Assembly: GCA_025463265.1 (NCBI GenBank)
Contig: JAOBWH010000109.1
Location: forward strand, 1 to 64,000
Length of the DNA: 64,000 bases
From: Ilumatobacteraceae bacterium
GTDB lineage: Bacteria > Actinomycetota > Acidimicrobiia > Acidimicrobiales > Iamiaceae
Direction: 5' to 3'
Below the pieces are notes generated by a model. The model saw only the letters and a program-made list of their open reading frames with translations, searched no databases and was not told the origin of the DNA. Below are positions 26,801 through 35,212 of the stretch, piece by piece (position 1 is the first letter of the stretch; each line of letters starts with the position of its first letter). The position numbers and the translations under genes were made by a program.

Positions 26801-28720
26801 ATCAACGGCACCGCCTACACCTTCAAGGTCAAGGCCACGAACGCCGCAGGGACTGGCGCCGATTCCACCGCATCGGCCGCCATCACCCCGGTCACCGTCC
26901 CCGGAGCGCCCACCGGCGTCAGCGGCACGCCGGGCAACGCCAAGGTCGACCTGTCGTGGACCGCGCCGGGTTCCAGCGGCGGCTCCGCCATCACCGGCTA
27001 CACCGTCACCCCCTACATCGGCGCCTCCGCCCAGACCGCCGTGGTCTTCTCCTCGACGGCCACGGCCCAGACCATCACCGGCCTCACCAACGGCACCGCC
27101 TACACCTTCAAGGTCAAAGCCACCAACGCCTCCGGGACTGGCGCCGACTCCGCCGCATCCGCCGCCGTCACCCCGCGGACCGTGCCCGGTGCCCCCACGG
27201 CGGTGACCGCCACGCCGGGCGACACCACCGTGTCCCTGAGCTGGACGGCCCCCGCCTCCAACGGCGGCTCCGCCATCACCGGCTACACCGTCACCCCCTA
27301 CATCGGCATCGTCGCCCAGAGCGACCGGATCTTCGCCTCCACCGCCACGACGCAGACGATCACCGGCCTCACCAACGGCACCTCGTACACGTTCCGGGTG
27401 AAGGCCACGAACGCGGCCGGCACCGGCGTCGAGTCTGGCGCCTCGCTCGCCGTCACGCCCCGCTCGCTCCCCTCCGCTCCCACCGGCGTGACCGGGACCC
27501 CGGGCAACACCCAGGTGGCGCTCTCGTGGACCGCACCCTCCTCAGATGGCGGCTCCGCCATCACCGGCTACACCGTCACCCCCTCCATCGGGGGCACCGC
27601 CCAGACCCCTGTCCCCTTCAACTCGACGGCCACAGCCCAGACGATCACCGGACTCACCAACGGCACCGCCTACACCTTCAAGGTCGCCGCCACCACCACC
27701 GCCGGCACCGGGGCCAGCTCCACCGCATCGCCGGCCATCACGCCCCGCACCGTGCCCGGCGCCCCCACCGCAGTGACCGGGACCCCCGGCGACACCGCCG
27801 TCTCCCTGAGCTGGAACACCCCCGCCTCAGACGGTGGCTCCCCCATCACCGGCTACACCGTCACCCCCTCCATCGGCGCCACCGCCCAGACCCCCGTCGT
27901 CTTCAACTCGACGGCCACGGCTCAATCCATCACCGGGCTCACCAACGGCACCGCCTACACCTTCAAGGTCAAGGCCACGAACGCCGCCGGCACCGGCGCC
28001 GACTCGGCAGCGTCTGCTGCGGTCACACCCACGGCACCGGGCGCGGCATGGGCGCCGTTCGCGTCTTGGGGCGCGATGGTCGACCGGTTCTACCTGGACA
28101 TGCTCGGCCGGCCGCCCACCGCAACGGAGCGCACCGACCGCGTCGCCCAGCTCGCCGCCGGCACCATCACCCCGGGGGGCCTCGTCGCCGCCCTGCGCCT
28201 GGATCCCGACAACGTCAACAACGTCGACCCGGTGACCCGCCTCTACCGGGCGTACTTCCTGCGCATCCCGGACAAGGGCGGCCTCACCTACTGGATCCGC
28301 CAGCGCCGGGTGAACGGCAAGAAGCTGAACACCATCTCCGACTCGTTCGCCACATCCAACGAGTTCAAGACCAAGTACGGGTCGCTGAGCAACCGGAAGT
28401 TCGTCGAGCTCATCTACGAGAACGTCCTCGACCGTCCGGGCGAGGCATCCGGGGTGAACTACTGGACGTCCCGCCTCGACCGGAAGGTCAACACCCGGGG
28501 CCAGGTCATGACCGGGTTCTCCGAGTCGAACGAGTACCGGACCAAGCAGGTCAGCGAGGTCCACGTCTCGGTGATCTTCATCCTGATGCTCGGTCGGGCA
28601 CCGACGACGTCGGAGTTCGCCGAGCTGGTGGCGAACCTCGACGATGCCTCCACCACACCCGCCGCCATCGCCCAGGCGATCATCGACAGCTCCGCCTACG
28701 CCACCAGGATCGGCGGCTGA
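23831..28720 (+). CDS. Giant secreted subtilase-like protein with eight FN3 repeats and DUF4214 end
   Basis: A 1629-residue exported protein. GTG 23831 gives a signal peptide ending near ASAQA (about residue 36). Residues about 195-640 are an S8 subtilase-like domain with D207 (IGVLSDSYNN) and S576 (GTSQAAPHAAAVAVL). The position of the usual HGT histidine reads SDEGRAM (E250), so the triad may be Asp-Glu-Ser, reminiscent of sedolisins. Eight fibronectin type III repeats follow (about 640-1402), then two DUF4214 units ending at the C-terminus (LYRAYFLRIPDKGGLTYW; NVLDRPGEASGVNYW). It is probably a cell-surface or extracellular protease or adhesin. The previous 120 bp hold no gene. Confidence 0.88.
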   Translation: MISGQRYVRRAVLVVSLGVAAALLPMAAVTASAQATSPPTRDGNVSGRLETLAAAPVARTESAENRTAGLPSDGPGSLLHQDDGTFLVNARLATVDRATKAALQRAGARVTAERAPDHVVTLAIGASAIDAVAAVPGVEWLEEVLAPRVGKADLQGLTSALQEDGVGTNAVCGTQIISEGDTQLGAASARTTYGVDGTGIKIGVLSDSYNNLGGAAADVTNGELPGAGNPCGRTTPVVVQADEPSGGSDEGRAMAQAVHDLAPGATLMFATAFNGDVDFANQIRALRDNGAKVIVDDISYFNEPVYQDGIIAKAIADVTASGVTYFSSAANSNVILGGQNVASYEAPSYRPTTCPGTITSTSGDADCHDWNPGAGADGGNLLTVNNGGVLQIKLGYNEPQYGVTTDLDLFLLDNSTNAVVASGVLGNPTGSKQAYELISWTNSTGGAKTYRLVVGRYQSASAPRFKLIYQRASQLTAAQWNTSSSGDVVGPTSYGHNMMRGAGSIAAIRYDTNSAPETFSSRGPATYCWNPVVGTTAATALASCETDTIDVTATNGAANSFFGQLVSGVWRFFGTSQAAPHAAAVAVLQVAARPCRTPAEILAAQRSSGIAIGAHGVDAVGGGRLNASAAISGLASCQTVPGAPTGVSGTAGNGQVALTWTAPTSPGTSAITGYRVTPFIGASAQPSQTFNSTSTSQTATGLTNGTAYTFKVAAINASGTGADSASSPAVTPRTLPGAPTGVNGTPGNSQVDLSWTAPGSTGGSVITGYTVTPYIGASAQTAVAFNSAATSQTITGLTNGTAYTFKVKATNAAGSGADSAASAAITPAAPLTAPGAPTGVTGTPGNAQVDLSWTAPGSNGGSAITGYTVTPFIGATAQTPVTFSSTATAQTITGLANGTAYTFTVKATNAVGTGADSAASPAVTPRTVPGAPAGVTGTPGNSQVDLSWTAPGSTGGSAITGYTVTPYIGATAQTAIVFNSAVTSQTITGLINGTAYTFKVKATNAAGTGADSTASAAITPVTVPGAPTGVSGTPGNAKVDLSWTAPGSSGGSAITGYTVTPYIGASAQTAVVFSSTATAQTITGLTNGTAYTFKVKATNASGTGADSAASAAVTPRTVPGAPTAVTATPGDTTVSLSWTAPASNGGSAITGYTVTPYIGIVAQSDRIFASTATTQTITGLTNGTSYTFRVKATNAAGTGVESGASLAVTPRSLPSAPTGVTGTPGNTQVALSWTAPSSDGGSAITGYTVTPSIGGTAQTPVPFNSTATAQTITGLTNGTAYTFKVAATTTAGTGASSTASPAITPRTVPGAPTAVTGTPGDTAVSLSWNTPASDGGSPITGYTVTPSIGATAQTPVVFNSTATAQSITGLTNGTAYTFKVKATNAAGTGADSAASAAVTPTAPGAAWAPFASWGAMVDRFYLDMLGRPPTATERTDRVAQLAAGTITPGGLVAALRLDPDNVNNVDPVTRLYRAYFLRIPDKGGLTYWIRQRRVNGKKLNTISDSFATSNEFKTKYGSLSNRKFVELIYENVLDRPGEASGVNYWTSRLDRKVNTRGQVMTGFSESNEYRTKQVSEVHVSVIFILMLGRAPTTSEFAELVANLDDASTTPAAIAQAIIDSSAYATRIGG
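25748..28038 (+). repeat. Eight tandem FN3-coding repeats
   Basis: Eight units of roughly 280-290 bp each start with codons for (V/L/A)PGAPTGV-type sequence and contain near-identical DNA for AITGYTVTP, TITGLTNGTAYTFKVKATN and DSAASAA. Similarity at the nucleotide level is high, especially in units 2-5, which suggests recent duplication or gene conversion within the array and a potential for copy-number change. Confidence 0.85.
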
Positions 28721-28748
28721 GCCGTCGACCGTCGGTAGCGTCGGCGCC

Positions 28749-29258
28749 ATGACCTCGGTGCGCTTCGACCTCGTCCCCGACCGTTCGCAGGTGTGGGTCG
28801 AGGGCTCGTCGTCCATCCACCCCATCCACGCCACCGCCACCGGCCTCACGGGCTGGGTGGAGCTGAGCTTCGGCCCCGACGGGCTGGCCGCCACCCCTGC
28901 GGTGACGGGCGAGGTCCGCATCGAGGTCGAGCGCCTCCGTTCGGGCAATCCGCTCGTCGACGCCGAGACGCGGCGGCGGATCGATGCCCGGCGCTTCCCG
29001 GAGATCATCGGCCGGGTCACCTCGTCGGCCCGAGCGGGCGCTGACCAGCTCGCGCTGGCCGGGGAGATCTCGTTCCGGGGCGAGACCCAACCGGTGGAGG
29101 GCGACCTGTTCGTGGGCCGCCACGGCGACGAGCTGCGGCTGGCGGGCGAGCAGACCATGGACGTCCGGCAGTGGGGCCTCCAACCGCCGCGCATCGGCCT
29201 GGTCAAGGTCCACCCGCAGATCGAGGTCCGGCTCCAGGCGGTGGCCCTCCCCGCCTGA
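28749..29258 (+). CDS. YceI-family lipid-binding-like protein
   Basis: A 169-residue YceI-type lipocalin-like barrel: FDLVPDRSQVWVEGSSSIHPIHATATG at the start and DARRFPEIIGRVTS in the middle are standard family features. YceI proteins bind isoprenoid-type lipids. No signal peptide is present with this start, so it should be cytoplasmic. TAGCGT (28736-28741) lies 7 nt before the ATG. It is convergent with the SRPBCC gene. Confidence 0.88.
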   Translation: MTSVRFDLVPDRSQVWVEGSSSIHPIHATATGLTGWVELSFGPDGLAATPAVTGEVRIEVERLRSGNPLVDAETRRRIDARRFPEIIGRVTSSARAGADQLALAGEISFRGETQPVEGDLFVGRHGDELRLAGEQTMDVRQWGLQPPRIGLVKVHPQIEVRLQAVALPA

Positions 29259-29278
29259 CGGGGCCCGGCCCGCTGGTA

Positions 29279-29776
29279 TCAGCCCCGACGGCGGCGGACG
29301 GTCCGGTCGAGGACCCCGAGCGTGGCGCGGAGCGCGCCTTCGGAGATGATGGGGAAGATGGCGGCTTCGCGCCACACCGGGTCGATGTCGGACCAGTCGT
29401 AGTACGAGGTCACCAACGTGCCCTCGTCCAGCGGCTCGAGGCGGTAGCCGTAGGTGTGGCCGATCTGGGGCTTGATCTGGCCCTGGATGCTCCACGAGAT
29501 ATCGCGGTCCTGCTCGAACGTCTCGATGTGCACCGTCACGTCGTAGAGCCCCAGCGGGTAGTCGTTGAGGGCCTCGCGATCCATGTGCACGACGAACGTG
29601 TCCCCTGCGGCGGTCACGCGGTCGCCCGTCGCGTCCATGAGCATGCCGGTGCTGTCGATGTCGACGTGGCCCTGCGGGTCGCTGAGCACGGCGAAGATCT
29701 CCGCCGCGCTCGACGGCATGGTCCTCGCCACCTCGATCCGTTCGACGGGGGTCTCCTCGGTCACGTCGTCAGCCAT
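29279..29776 (-). CDS. SRPBCC (START/polyketide cyclase-like) family protein
   Basis: A 165-residue helix-grip-fold protein: IEVARTMPSSAAEIFAVLSDPQGHVDID is the typical opening, and DEGTLVTSYYDWS the C-terminal strand. Such proteins bind hydrophobic ligands; the ligand here is unknown. ATG 29776 (MADD) is preferred over an upstream in-frame start at 29836, which would run toward the divergent flavoprotein gene. Confidence 0.82.
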   Translation of the reverse strand: MADDVTEETPVERIEVARTMPSSAAEIFAVLSDPQGHVDIDSTGMLMDATGDRVTAAGDTFVVHMDREALNDYPLGLYDVTVHIETFEQDRDISWSIQGQIKPQIGHTYGYRLEPLDEGTLVTSYYDWSDIDPVWREAAIFPIISEGALRATLGVLDRTVRRRRG

Positions 29777-29862
29777 GGCCAGGAGCCTGCCAGGCGGAGG
29801 GTCGATGTGCACCACGTCGATGCCAGATGTGGACATCTGCCCGGGTGTGGGAGAGTTCCGCC

Positions 29863-31539
29863 ATGAATCCGGTGATCCTCCTCGTGTGCGACGAGAACGC
29901 GCACCTCCTCGACGGCGAGTTCAGCCGCTACGCACGGGACTACGAGGTCCGCACCGCCCGTTCCTCCGACGATGCCATCGCGGTCGCCATCGAGGTCGGC
30001 GCCCGCGGCGGTCGCCTCGCCCTCGTGGTGGCCGACACGGCGCTGTTCGCCGCGACCGACCCCGATGACCCGCACCGGGCGGCGCTGGTCACGCTCCACG
30101 GGTGGCGCCAGATCGTGCCGTCGGCCCGGACGCTCGTGGTCGCACCGTTCGACCGGTTCCTCATCGACACCGATGCGCTGCGCAACGGCCAGGCCAAGGG
30201 CAAGTTCGATGCGCTTCTGCTCATGCCGCGCGGCGCCCGGGACGAGGAGTTCCACGGCGCCGTCACCGAGCTCCTGTCCGACTGGGGGTCCACGGTCGCC
30301 GACCCGGAGGTCGAGGCCGTGCGGGTGGTGGGCGACCCCGGCGACTCGCTCACCCTCGGCCTGCGCGACGTGCTCGTGCGCATGGGGATGCCCCACCGGG
30401 TCCACGAGCCCGACTCCGACGTGGGCCGGGAGGTCATCGCCGCCTACGACGGGCCGCCCACCCTGCCGCTCGTCGACGTGCTCACCCGCGGCGTCATCGC
30501 CGTGCACAGCACCCGCGAGCTGTCCGCCGCGTTCTACGGCCGGCCCGACGAGATCGATCAGGACACCGTCTTCGACCTGTGCGTCGTCGGGGCCGGCCCC
30601 GCCGGCCTGGCCACCGCCGTCTACGGAGCATCGGAGGGACTCACGACCGTCGTGGTGGAGGCCGACGTCATCGGCGGCCAGGCCGGCGCCAGCTCGATGA
30701 TCCGCAACTACCTCGGATTCCCTCGCGGCATCTCCGGCATGCGTCTCGCCCAGCGGGCCCGGGCCCAGGCCGCCCGCTTCGGCGCCCAGTTCATCACCGG
30801 GTGGGACGTGGCGGGCCTCACCCCGTGCACCGACGACACCCCGCACCGCATCCACACCGAAGGCGGCGACATCCGGGCCCGAGCGGTCGTCATCTCCACC
30901 GGTGCCGCCTACCGGAAGCTGAACATCGCCTCGATCGAGGCCATGACCGGACGGGGCGTGAACTACGGCAGCGCCATGACATCCGCCCGGGAGATGGAGG
31001 GGCTCGATGTGATCGTGGTGGGCGGTGGCAACTCAGCCGGCCAGGCGGCCCTGCACCTCGCCCGCTTCGCCCGGTCGGTCACCATCGCCGTGCGCCGGGC
31101 GGGGCTCGAGGAGACGATGTCGCGCTACCTGATCGACGAGATCGAGTACAACAGCCGCGTCGAGGTCCGGCCGCGCGCCGAGGTGATCGACGGCGGCGGC
31201 GCGGGCCGGCTCGAGTGGGTCGACCTCTGCCACACCGAGACCCGGGAGGTGGAGCGCCGCCGCTGCGACGGCCTGTTCCTGCTGCTGGGCGCCGACCCCC
31301 GCTGCGAGTGGCTGCCGGCCGGGGTCGCCCTCGACGAGCGCGGCTTCGTCCTGACCGGTCGTGACGTCCCGCAGGAGGCCTGGGTCGGCGACCTCCCGCC
31401 CGAGAGCCTGGCCACGTCGGTGACGGGCATCTTCGCCGTCGGCGACGTGCGGGCCGGCTCGATGAAGCGGGTGGCCGCCGCCAGCGGCGAGGGCTCCTCG
31501 GTCGTGCCCCTCGTCCACGCCTACCTCGAGAACCTCTGA
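29863..31539 (+). CDS. Thioredoxin-reductase-like flavoprotein with receiver-like N-terminus, no CxxC
   Basis: A 558-residue protein. Residues 1 to about 140 resemble a response-regulator receiver (VILLVCDENAHLLDGEF ... ARTLVVAPFDRF). A short linking domain follows (about 145-225), then a thioredoxin-reductase-like module with FAD loop VVGAGPAGLATAVYG (from G243) and NAD(P)H loop VIVVGGGNSAGQAA. The place of the TrxR redox cysteines reads NYGSAMTSA (367-375), with no cysteine. It may transfer electrons directly from flavin, like TrxR-fold ferredoxin-NADP reductases, or be a sensor. A purine-rich GGGAGAG precedes the ATG. It is divergent from the SRPBCC gene. Confidence 0.85.
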   Translation: MNPVILLVCDENAHLLDGEFSRYARDYEVRTARSSDDAIAVAIEVGARGGRLALVVADTALFAATDPDDPHRAALVTLHGWRQIVPSARTLVVAPFDRFLIDTDALRNGQAKGKFDALLLMPRGARDEEFHGAVTELLSDWGSTVADPEVEAVRVVGDPGDSLTLGLRDVLVRMGMPHRVHEPDSDVGREVIAAYDGPPTLPLVDVLTRGVIAVHSTRELSAAFYGRPDEIDQDTVFDLCVVGAGPAGLATAVYGASEGLTTVVVEADVIGGQAGASSMIRNYLGFPRGISGMRLAQRARAQAARFGAQFITGWDVAGLTPCTDDTPHRIHTEGGDIRARAVVISTGAAYRKLNIASIEAMTGRGVNYGSAMTSAREMEGLDVIVVGGGNSAGQAALHLARFARSVTIAVRRAGLEETMSRYLIDEIEYNSRVEVRPRAEVIDGGGAGRLEWVDLCHTETREVERRRCDGLFLLLGADPRCEWLPAGVALDERGFVLTGRDVPQEAWVGDLPPESLATSVTGIFAVGDVRAGSMKRVAAASGEGSSVVPLVHAYLENL

Positions 31540-31611
31540 TCCCACGGCATGGCCGGCGGCCCCGCACCTGTGTCCACGATTCACACCGCTGGGTCCGGGG
31601 TAGTGAGCCGC

Positions 31612-31821
31612 ATGGCTGATCATCTGCGTTCCGGAAGTCGGGTGGCGTGGAACACGCCGCAGGGCGAGACGGAGGGGAAGGTCATCCGCAAGCTCATCGA
31701 GCCGTGCAACATCGAGGGCCACCACGTCGCGGCGAGCGACGACGACCCCCAGTACCTGGTCGAGAGCGATGCGACGGGCGCCCGCGCCGCCCACCGGCCC
31801 GAGGCCCTGCGCCGCCTCTGA
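31612..31821 (+). CDS. DUF2945 / HVA1 Tudor-like small protein
   Basis: A 69-residue protein: LRSGSRVAWNTPQGETEGKV, then DPQYLVESDATGARAAHRPEALRRL. This is the compact barrel known as DUF2945 or hypervirulence-associated Tudor domain. The role is unknown. TAGTGA lies 5 nt before the ATG. The AlkB gene follows on the same strand. Confidence 0.78.
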   Translation: MADHLRSGSRVAWNTPQGETEGKVIRKLIEPCNIEGHHVAASDDDPQYLVESDATGARAAHRPEALRRL

Positions 31822-31943
31822 GCGGACCCACCAAGCGCCGCTCGACCCGGCGGGAGCCGCAGAACCGGAGCACGCCGCCACCTGCGGCCGCACGGGCCCG
31901 CCCGGGGGCAGCCGCCGGTACCGTCGGGGAGGTGGAACCGTCG

Positions 31944-32585
31944 GTGGCTGCTGAGCCGGTCGTGGAGCGCATCGAGCTCGATGCCACGTCGTGGGTGGAC
32001 GTCGTGCGGGGGTTCGTGCACGAGGCCGACGCCGTGCACGATCAGGTGGCAGAGGCGACGGCGTGGAGCGAGGAGAAGGTGTTCCGGTACGACCACTGGG
32101 TCGAGGTGAACCGCCTCGGTGCGTCCTGGAGGCGGGGCGACCCCGTCGCCCATCCCGTGCTGCTCGATGCCCACCGGTGGCTCCAGCACCGGTACCGGGT
32201 CCAGTTCGAGGGCTTCGGCCTCGTCCGCTACCGCGACGGACGCGACGGCCAGGGGTTCCACCGAGACCGGGACATGCGGTGGCTCGACGAGACGGTGATC
32301 GGCGTGCTGACGCTCGGCGCCCAACGGCCGTGGCTGCTCCGGCCGCGAGCGAACCGGAACCGCCACGACCTCGCCCAGCGCGGCGCCACCCACGACCTCG
32401 CACCGGCCAGCGGCGATCTCCTCGTGATGGGTGGACGGTGCCAAGCCGACTGGGAGCACTCGGTGGCCCCGGTGCCCGACCGCCGAGTCGGCGACCGCAT
32501 CTCGCTCCAATGGCGCTGGACGTCGCGCCACGGCCGGCCCGAGCGCGGCGGCAGCTGGAACAGCCCTCGCCACTACGGCGGCTAG
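31944..32585 (+). CDS. AlkB-like 2-oxoglutarate/Fe(II) dioxygenase
   Basis: About 213 residues with the iron-binding set HRD (H106, D108 in GFHRDRD) and H172 (DWEHSVAPV), plus RISLQWRW at the 2-oxoglutarate site. This matches AlkB-family enzymes, which oxidatively dealkylate nucleic acids or act on proteins. The start is uncertain: GTG 31944 has GGGGAGG 11 nt upstream; GTG 31932 is in frame but too close to that site. The stop overlaps the P-type ATPase stop through CTAG. Confidence 0.85.
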   Translation: MAAEPVVERIELDATSWVDVVRGFVHEADAVHDQVAEATAWSEEKVFRYDHWVEVNRLGASWRRGDPVAHPVLLDAHRWLQHRYRVQFEGFGLVRYRDGRDGQGFHRDRDMRWLDETVIGVLTLGAQRPWLLRPRANRNRHDLAQRGATHDLAPASGDLLVMGGRCQADWEHSVAPVPDRRVGDRISLQWRWTSRHGRPERGGSWNSPRHYGG

Positions 32586-35104
32586 GGGTCTGGGATCGTG
32601 ACCTCGTGGCGACGCGCCGCCCCAGCCTCCTGCGCTGGAGGACGCAGCTCGGCGCGGTACCCGAGGAGGCGCAGGGCGTTGACCACCACAACCAGGGTCG
32701 AGCCCTCGTGGAGGATCACCGCCGGGCCGATGCCCAGGTACCCGAGGAGCGTGGCCGGGATCAGGAACGCCACCATGGCGAGGCTCAGGTAGAGGTTCTG
32801 GCGGATGATCCTGCTGGCCTTGCGGCTCAGTCCGATGACCACCGGCAACTTGGAGAGGTCGTCGCCCATCAGCGCGATGTCGGCGGTCTCGAGCGCCACA
32901 TCCGAGCCGGCGGCACCCATGGCGATCCCGACGGTGGCGTGAGCGAGGGCGGGGGCGTCGTTGACGCCATCGCCGACCATGGCCACCTTGCCCTCCTCGG
33001 TGCGGAGGCGCTCGATGGCGGTGACCTTGTCCTCGGGCATGAGGTCCCCCCAGACATCGGTGACCCCGACCTGCCGGCCGATCGCTTCGGCCACCAGCTG
33101 GTGATCGCCCGAGAGCATCACGGCTCGGCGGATCCCCACGGCCTCCAGCGCTTCGATCGCGAGGCGGGCGTCGGCACGGGGCGCGTCCATCAGCCCCATG
33201 ACGCCGAGGAACTGCGTGCTGCGCTGCACGATCATGATCGTGCGGCCCTCCGCCTGAAGGGCGGCCACCACCTCGGCCGTCTCGGAGGGGACGCCGCCGA
33301 CGTCGTCGAACAGGGCGGCGTTGCCGATGCGCACCTCGTCGCCGCCGATGCGGGCCCGCACCCCACGGCCGGTGACCGCCGTGACACCGCTGGCCTCGAG
33401 CGCGCCAGCCGCTCCCAGACGGGCGGCGCCGTCGCGGGTGATGGCCGAGGCGAGCGGGTGGTCGCTCCGTCGCTCGACGGCCACCGCCACCGCCAGGAGG
33501 TCGGCCTCGGTCGATCCCACCGACGCCACCACATCGGTCAGCTGCGGACGGCCCTCGGTGAGCGTGCCGGTCTTGTCGAAGGCGATGGCCCGCAGGGTGC
33601 CCAGGTTCTCCAGCGGCCCACCGCCCTTGACCAGGACGCCGAGCTGACCGGCCCGGGCCACCGCGGCGAGCACGGCGCTGGGCGTGGCGATGGCGAGGGC
33701 GCACGGGCTGGCCGCCACCAGCACCGCCATCGCCCGGTAGAAGGCCTCGGACCAGTCTCCGAGCAGGCCGCCGATCACCAGCACCACGACGACCAGCACC
33801 AGGACCGCCGGCACGAACGCCCGCTCGAAGCGGTCCGTGAAGCGCTGCGTGGGCGAGGCCTGGGTCTCGGCCTCGCGGACCAGGGAGGCCAGCTTCGCGA
33901 GCGTGGAGTCGGCCGCCGGTCGGGTGACCACCAGGTCGAGCTGGCCGGCGCCGTTGATGGTCCCGGAGAACAACCGGGACGTGGCCGCCACCTGGTCCGG
34001 TGCGGCGAGCGCCGCCTCCCGGTCGACCACGGGGACCTTGTCGACGGGGATGCTCTCGCCGGTGAGCGGCGCCTGGTCCACGCTGCTCGTCCCGGAGAGG
34101 ACGAACCCGTCTGCAGGGATGCGCTCGTTCGGCTTCACCACGACGGTGTCGCCGACGGCCAGCTCCTCGACCGGCACCTCCCGCTCCCCCGTCGCATCGC
34201 GGACGACCGCGGTCGGCGGCGCCAGCTCGGCGAGCGCCTCGATGGCCCGGCGTGCCCGGCCCATGGCGTAGCCCTCCAGGGCGTGGCCCAGGCTGAACAG
34301 GGCGAGGAGGAGCGCCCCCTCCTCCCACTTGCCCAGCACCGCCGCTCCGGCCGCGGCGAACAGCATGAGGAAGTCGATCTCGAACCGGCCGTTGCGGACG
34401 CTGTCGATGGCCTCCCGGCTGGTGAAGTAGCCGCCGAGGAGCGCAGCGGCGATGAAGACCGCCGTCACCGGGGCACCCTCGGCGCTCCCGGTCAGGTCGA
34501 GGATCAGGCCGATGACCCAGAGCGAGGCCGAGGTCATGGCGAAGACGATCTCGCTGCGCTCGCCGAACGGCCCGCCGTGGTCGTGCTGGCCGCCCTCGCG
34601 GTCGTGACCTTCGTGACCGTCGTGCTCGTCGTGCTCGTCGTGCTCGGGCGGTCCCGGTCCGCCGGTGACCGAGACCTTCCGGGCCAGCAGCGCCTGGCGG
34701 AGCCCGTCCTCGTCGAGCTCGGTCCGGTCGAACTCGACCCGGACCAGGCCAGGGGCGACATCTGCCTCCATCACCCCGTCGATGCGGCTGAGGGACTCGC
34801 CCACCGAGCGGGCCTTGCGGATGTGGCCGACGCCGGTGACGGGCCAGAGCACGTGGGCGTAGCGCTCGGTGAGCTCGGCGCCGGCGGCCTCGGCCCGGGC
34901 CCGGATCCGGGCGACGCTCGTGGTGGCCGGGTCGTAGTGCAGGCACAGCTGGGCCGGACCGCCGCCGCTCGCGTCCACCAGGTGCACGTCCTCGATGCCG
35001 GGCGCTCCGTCGAGCGTCTCGGTGAGGCGGTGGACGCACCCGTCTCGGCCGTCGAGCGCGTCGGGCAGCAGGACCGACAGCTCGAGCTGCAGCTTCTCGC
35101 TCAC
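32582..35104 (-). CDS. P1B-type heavy-metal translocating ATPase
   Basis: An 840-residue metal pump. It has two N-terminal HMA-like folds without CxxC, a His/Asp/Glu-rich segment (EHDEHDEHDGHEGHD, residues about 155-180), transmembrane helices with AASPCALA (C468; the SPC type, compatible with Zn/Cd/Co), the phosphorylation site DKTGT (D510), SDHPLA and VGDGVNDAP. It probably exports a divalent metal; the His-rich loop suggests zinc, nickel or cobalt binding. The GTG start at 35104 has no clear Shine-Dalgarno. It lies downstream of the ZIP transporter gene, 108 bp apart. Confidence 0.93.
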   Translation of the reverse strand: MSEKLQLELSVLLPDALDGRDGCVHRLTETLDGAPGIEDVHLVDASGGGPAQLCLHYDPATTSVARIRARAEAAGAELTERYAHVLWPVTGVGHIRKARSVGESLSRIDGVMEADVAPGLVRVEFDRTELDEDGLRQALLARKVSVTGGPGPPEHDEHDEHDGHEGHDREGGQHDHGGPFGERSEIVFAMTSASLWVIGLILDLTGSAEGAPVTAVFIAAALLGGYFTSREAIDSVRNGRFEIDFLMLFAAAGAAVLGKWEEGALLLALFSLGHALEGYAMGRARRAIEALAELAPPTAVVRDATGEREVPVEELAVGDTVVVKPNERIPADGFVLSGTSSVDQAPLTGESIPVDKVPVVDREAALAAPDQVAATSRLFSGTINGAGQLDLVVTRPAADSTLAKLASLVREAETQASPTQRFTDRFERAFVPAVLVLVVVVLVIGGLLGDWSEAFYRAMAVLVAASPCALAIATPSAVLAAVARAGQLGVLVKGGGPLENLGTLRAIAFDKTGTLTEGRPQLTDVVASVGSTEADLLAVAVAVERRSDHPLASAITRDGAARLGAAGALEASGVTAVTGRGVRARIGGDEVRIGNAALFDDVGGVPSETAEVVAALQAEGRTIMIVQRSTQFLGVMGLMDAPRADARLAIEALEAVGIRRAVMLSGDHQLVAEAIGRQVGVTDVWGDLMPEDKVTAIERLRTEEGKVAMVGDGVNDAPALAHATVGIAMGAAGSDVALETADIALMGDDLSKLPVVIGLSRKASRIIRQNLYLSLAMVAFLIPATLLGYLGIGPAVILHEGSTLVVVVNALRLLGYRAELRPPAQEAGAARRHEVTIPDP

Positions 35105-35212
35105 GCGTCTGCGCCCGAACCCCGTGCCGGTGCTGCCATCCGCAGGAACCTACCGACGGCCCGTCGTCCCGTCGAGGATGCGGTCAGCCGTGCGACGTCG
35201 GCCGGGAGCCGG

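Noticed and set aside
25748-28038. Regular DNA repeats considered as a CRISPR-like array
   Set aside because: Repeats are ~285 bp, in frame and code for FN3 domains; there are no spacers and no cas genes.
24247-28752. A 1501-codon open frame overlapping the FN3 protein in another frame
   Set aside because: It is a shadow of the repetitive, stop-poor subtilase-FN3 gene; its protein is Arg/His-rich low complexity with no domain.
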